A stretch of 64,000 bases of DNA from Stutzerimonas sp. S1 (lineage in GTDB: Bacteria > Pseudomonadota > Gammaproteobacteria > Pseudomonadales > Pseudomonadaceae). The translations under genes were made by a program, and so were the position numbers. The DNA lies in contig NZ_JAOEIY010000006.1 in assembly GCF_025966695.1 (NCBI RefSeq), positions 62,001-126,000 on the forward strand. The letters are read 5' to 3'. Position 1 is the first letter of the stretch, and the number at the start of each line of letters is the position of its first letter. A model generated the notes under the pieces. The model saw only the letters and a list, made by a program, of their open reading frames with translations, ran no database searches and was not told the DNA's origin. This document shows, in pieces, positions 62,421-64,000 of the stretch.

Positions 62421-64000
62421 TCAGAATGCGTAGCGGGCACCGACGGTGAAGCTGCGCGACGGGCCGTAGAAGTTGAAGGTACCGACGCTGCCGACCCGCG
62501 AGTAGTACTTGCGGTCGAGCAGGTTGTTTACGTCGAAGGTGCCGGTCAGCTTGTCGGTGATCGGGTAGGACAGCTTGGCATCCACCACTGCATAACCCGG
62601 TGCGCTGAGGCGCGGGCTGCCGGCGCGTTCGATGTAGTAGTCACTCATCGCGGTCACGCCACCACCGATCCCCAGGCCGCGCAGGGCACCGCCGGGCAGG
62701 GTGTACTTGGTCCACAGCGAGGCCTGGTGCTGGGGCATCAGCGCGAAGAGCGCGTTGTCGTCACCGGCCAGGTTCTCGGTCTTCATGTAGGTGTAGCCGG
62801 CCAGCACTTCCCAGTCGGGGGTCAGGTAGCCGCTGATTTCCAGTTCGCCACCGCGGATGCGGGTCTTGCCGGTGGCCTCGTAGACGCCGCTGATCGGCGC
62901 GCCGCTGTCATCGATGGCGCCGGCCGCGCGGTTCTCGTCGGTGAGCTGGAAGGCGGTGATGCGCGCGTTCAGATCGCCTGCGAAATAGCTGCCCTTGATG
63001 CCCACCTCGTACTGCTGGCCTTCGCGCGGGTCGATGATGCGGCCGTCGGCGCCGGCCTCGCTCTGCGGCTTGAATACCTGCGAGTAGCTGGCGTAGAGGG
63101 AGTGCTGGTCGTCCAGATCGAACACCAGGCCGCCATAGGGCGTGACATAGCCGGATTCGCGAACATCCTGCGTGCTGCTGCTGTTCTCGCCTTCGAAGCT
63201 GCTGACCCGCGCGCCGCCGATCAGCGCCAGGCGCTGGATGGGGCGGAAGGTCAGCTTGGCGTAGAGGCCGGCTTCGCGCTCATCGGTTTCGGTCGGCGTG
63301 CCGAAGGTGACGTTCGGCTTGCTGGTGTCGCCCGGCTGGTAGCTGGCGACGTCGATGGCGCCGAGATTGCCGCGGGCGTCCGCATACTCGGTCTCGTAGC
63401 GTTTGAAATCGCTGCCGATGACGAACTCGCTGACCTGTCCGAGCAGCTCGAACGGCTGGCTGTAGTTGGCATCGACGGCGAGTGTGTCCTGCTCCAGATC
63501 GCGGGCGGTGTAGGCCAGGCTGGTGGCGCCGTTGTTGACGTTGCGCGCGCTGAAGGCATAGAGGTAGTCGGTCGCGCGCTTGGAGCCGCGCACCGCGACG
63601 CGGCCGTAGCCGCCATTGTCGAAGCGATGGGTCAGCTCGGCGACGACGTCGGTGCCGCGGCTGTCGAAATCGCCCCAGTCGGCGCCCAGGTAGGTCGAGC
63701 GGCTGAAGTCTTCCAGGCTACCGTCGATGGCGGCCGGATAGCCGTTGTGCGGGAGGATGTCCTTGGTCTGGTGGATCAGCCCGAAGGACATAACGGTGGC
63801 GTCGGACAGGTCGATGTCCAGCGCGCCGTAGAAGCTCTCGCTGGTGTTGGCGTTGTAGTCGACCTCGCCGTTGGTGTCGGCGCGGGAGATCACCGTACGG
63901 CCGCGCACAAGCCCCTGCTCGTCGAGCGGCCCGGACAGGTCGGCTTCCAGGTAGTTGGTGTCCCAGCTGCCGTAGCGTCCGGTCAGGCTGCCCTGGAACT
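62421..64000 (-). CDS. TonB-dependent siderophore receptor, C-terminal part (start beyond window)
   Basis: About 526 residues are visible, from inside the plug/early barrel (FQGSLTGRYGSWDTNYLEAD at the window edge) to the C-terminal aromatic end SRSFTVGARYAF, which is the outer-membrane insertion signal. Barrel strands alternate through KLTFRPIQRLALIGGARVSS and TPYGGLVFDLDDQHSLYASY. It matches the ferrichrome/ferrioxamine (FhuA/FoxA/FiuA-like) or FpvA-like receptor group. The GTG at 63906-63908 is not a start because the frame continues upstream. It leads an operon with DUF2218 and esterase genes. Confidence 0.9.
   Translation of the reverse strand, partial: FQGSLTGRYGSWDTNYLEADLSGPLDEQGLVRGRTVISRADTNGEVDYNANTSESFYGALDIDLSDATVMSFGLIHQTKDILPHNGYPAAIDGSLEDFSRSTYLGADWGDFDSRGTDVVAELTHRFDNGGYGRVAVRGSKRATDYLYAFSARNVNNGATSLAYTARDLEQDTLAVDANYSQPFELLGQVSEFVIGSDFKRYETEYADARGNLGAIDVASYQPGDTSKPNVTFGTPTETDEREAGLYAKLTFRPIQRLALIGGARVSSFEGENSSSTQDVRESGYVTPYGGLVFDLDDQHSLYASYSQVFKPQSEAGADGRIIDPREGQQYEVGIKGSYFAGDLNARITAFQLTDENRAAGAIDDSGAPISGVYEATGKTRIRGGELEISGYLTPDWEVLAGYTYMKTENLAGDDNALFALMPQHQASLWTKYTLPGGALRGLGIGGGVTAMSDYYIERAGSPRLSAPGYAVVDAKLSYPITDKLTGTFDVNNLLDRKYYSRVGSVGTFNFYGPSRSFTVGARYAF

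Noticed and set aside
63906-63908. GTG as the start of the TonB receptor
   Set aside because: The same frame continues to the window edge with receptor-like sequence (YGSWDTNYLEADLSG), so the gene is cut by the window.

Overview
The window is GC-rich, densely coded gammaproteobacterial DNA. It is most like Pseudomonas sensu lato, and probably the Stutzerimonas (P. stutzeri) group. The grounds are the Zur-type dksA2-cobW-DUF1826 cluster, the katB-ankB pair, a 629-residue PctA-type chemoreceptor, a BqsRS-like two-component system, and many intergenic palindromes of the GTAGGGTGGA...TCCACCCTAC type. The species call is inference. No tRNA, rRNA, CRISPR array, insertion sequence or prophage was seen.

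Layout. 1-1.8 kb: zinc-starvation operon read leftward under a Zur-like operator. 1.9-7.2 kb: pyrimidine-ring-opening operon rutABCDEF (leftward) with divergent rutR; rutG is absent. 7.3-11.6 kb: a secreted protein, a methyltransferase, a CNNM/CBS membrane protein and a CHASE-GGDEF diguanylate cyclase. 12.1-18.3 kb: six-gene rightward operon of an isopenicillin-N-synthase-like 2-oxoglutarate oxygenase, a VOC protein and a complete BMP/PnrA-type ABC importer. 18.3-25 kb: miscellaneous genes, a di-haem cytochrome c, then cytosine deaminase and permease (codBA). 25.3-28.8 kb: periplasmic catalase with ankyrin partner, cyanase, and a PhyH-type oxygenase. 28.9-33.8 kb: sbcDC. 33.8-34.9 kb: a non-coding palindromic repeat structure. 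34.9-40.9 kb: WYL regulator, a 32-residue membrane peptide, a BqsRS-like system with PepSY and CusF-like periplasmic proteins, and a pseudouridine synthase. 40.9-43.4 kb: PRPP-synthetase-like plus AMP/thymidine-phosphorylase-like pair. 43.7-57.3 kb: a DUF192 protein, then aromatic amino-acid catabolism (Lrp regulator, indolepyruvate oxidoreductase, Leu/Phe-type dehydrogenase, hpd, hmgA, fahA, maiA, and two sodium symporters). 57.5-64 kb: amino-acid chemoreceptor, DJ-1/PfpI protein, EAL phosphodiesterase, and a siderophore esterase/DUF2218/TonB-receptor cluster cut by the window end.

The strongest systems-level signal is regulatory. The rut operon and the uncharacterised oxygenase/BMP-transporter operon carry almost the same promoter module: a GCAC-N7-GTGC (NtrC-like) site, a RutR-like box about 75 bp upstream of the -12 element, and a GG-N10-GC sigma-54 promoter. 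A looser version lies upstream of codBA, and a sigma-54-like promoter lies upstream of cyanase. This suggests a nitrogen-scavenging regulon for pyrimidines and related compounds in which the 12.1-18.3 kb operon is an undescribed member. It may import a nucleobase or nucleoside and oxidise it in a thymine-7-hydroxylase-like way. That function is a hypothesis.
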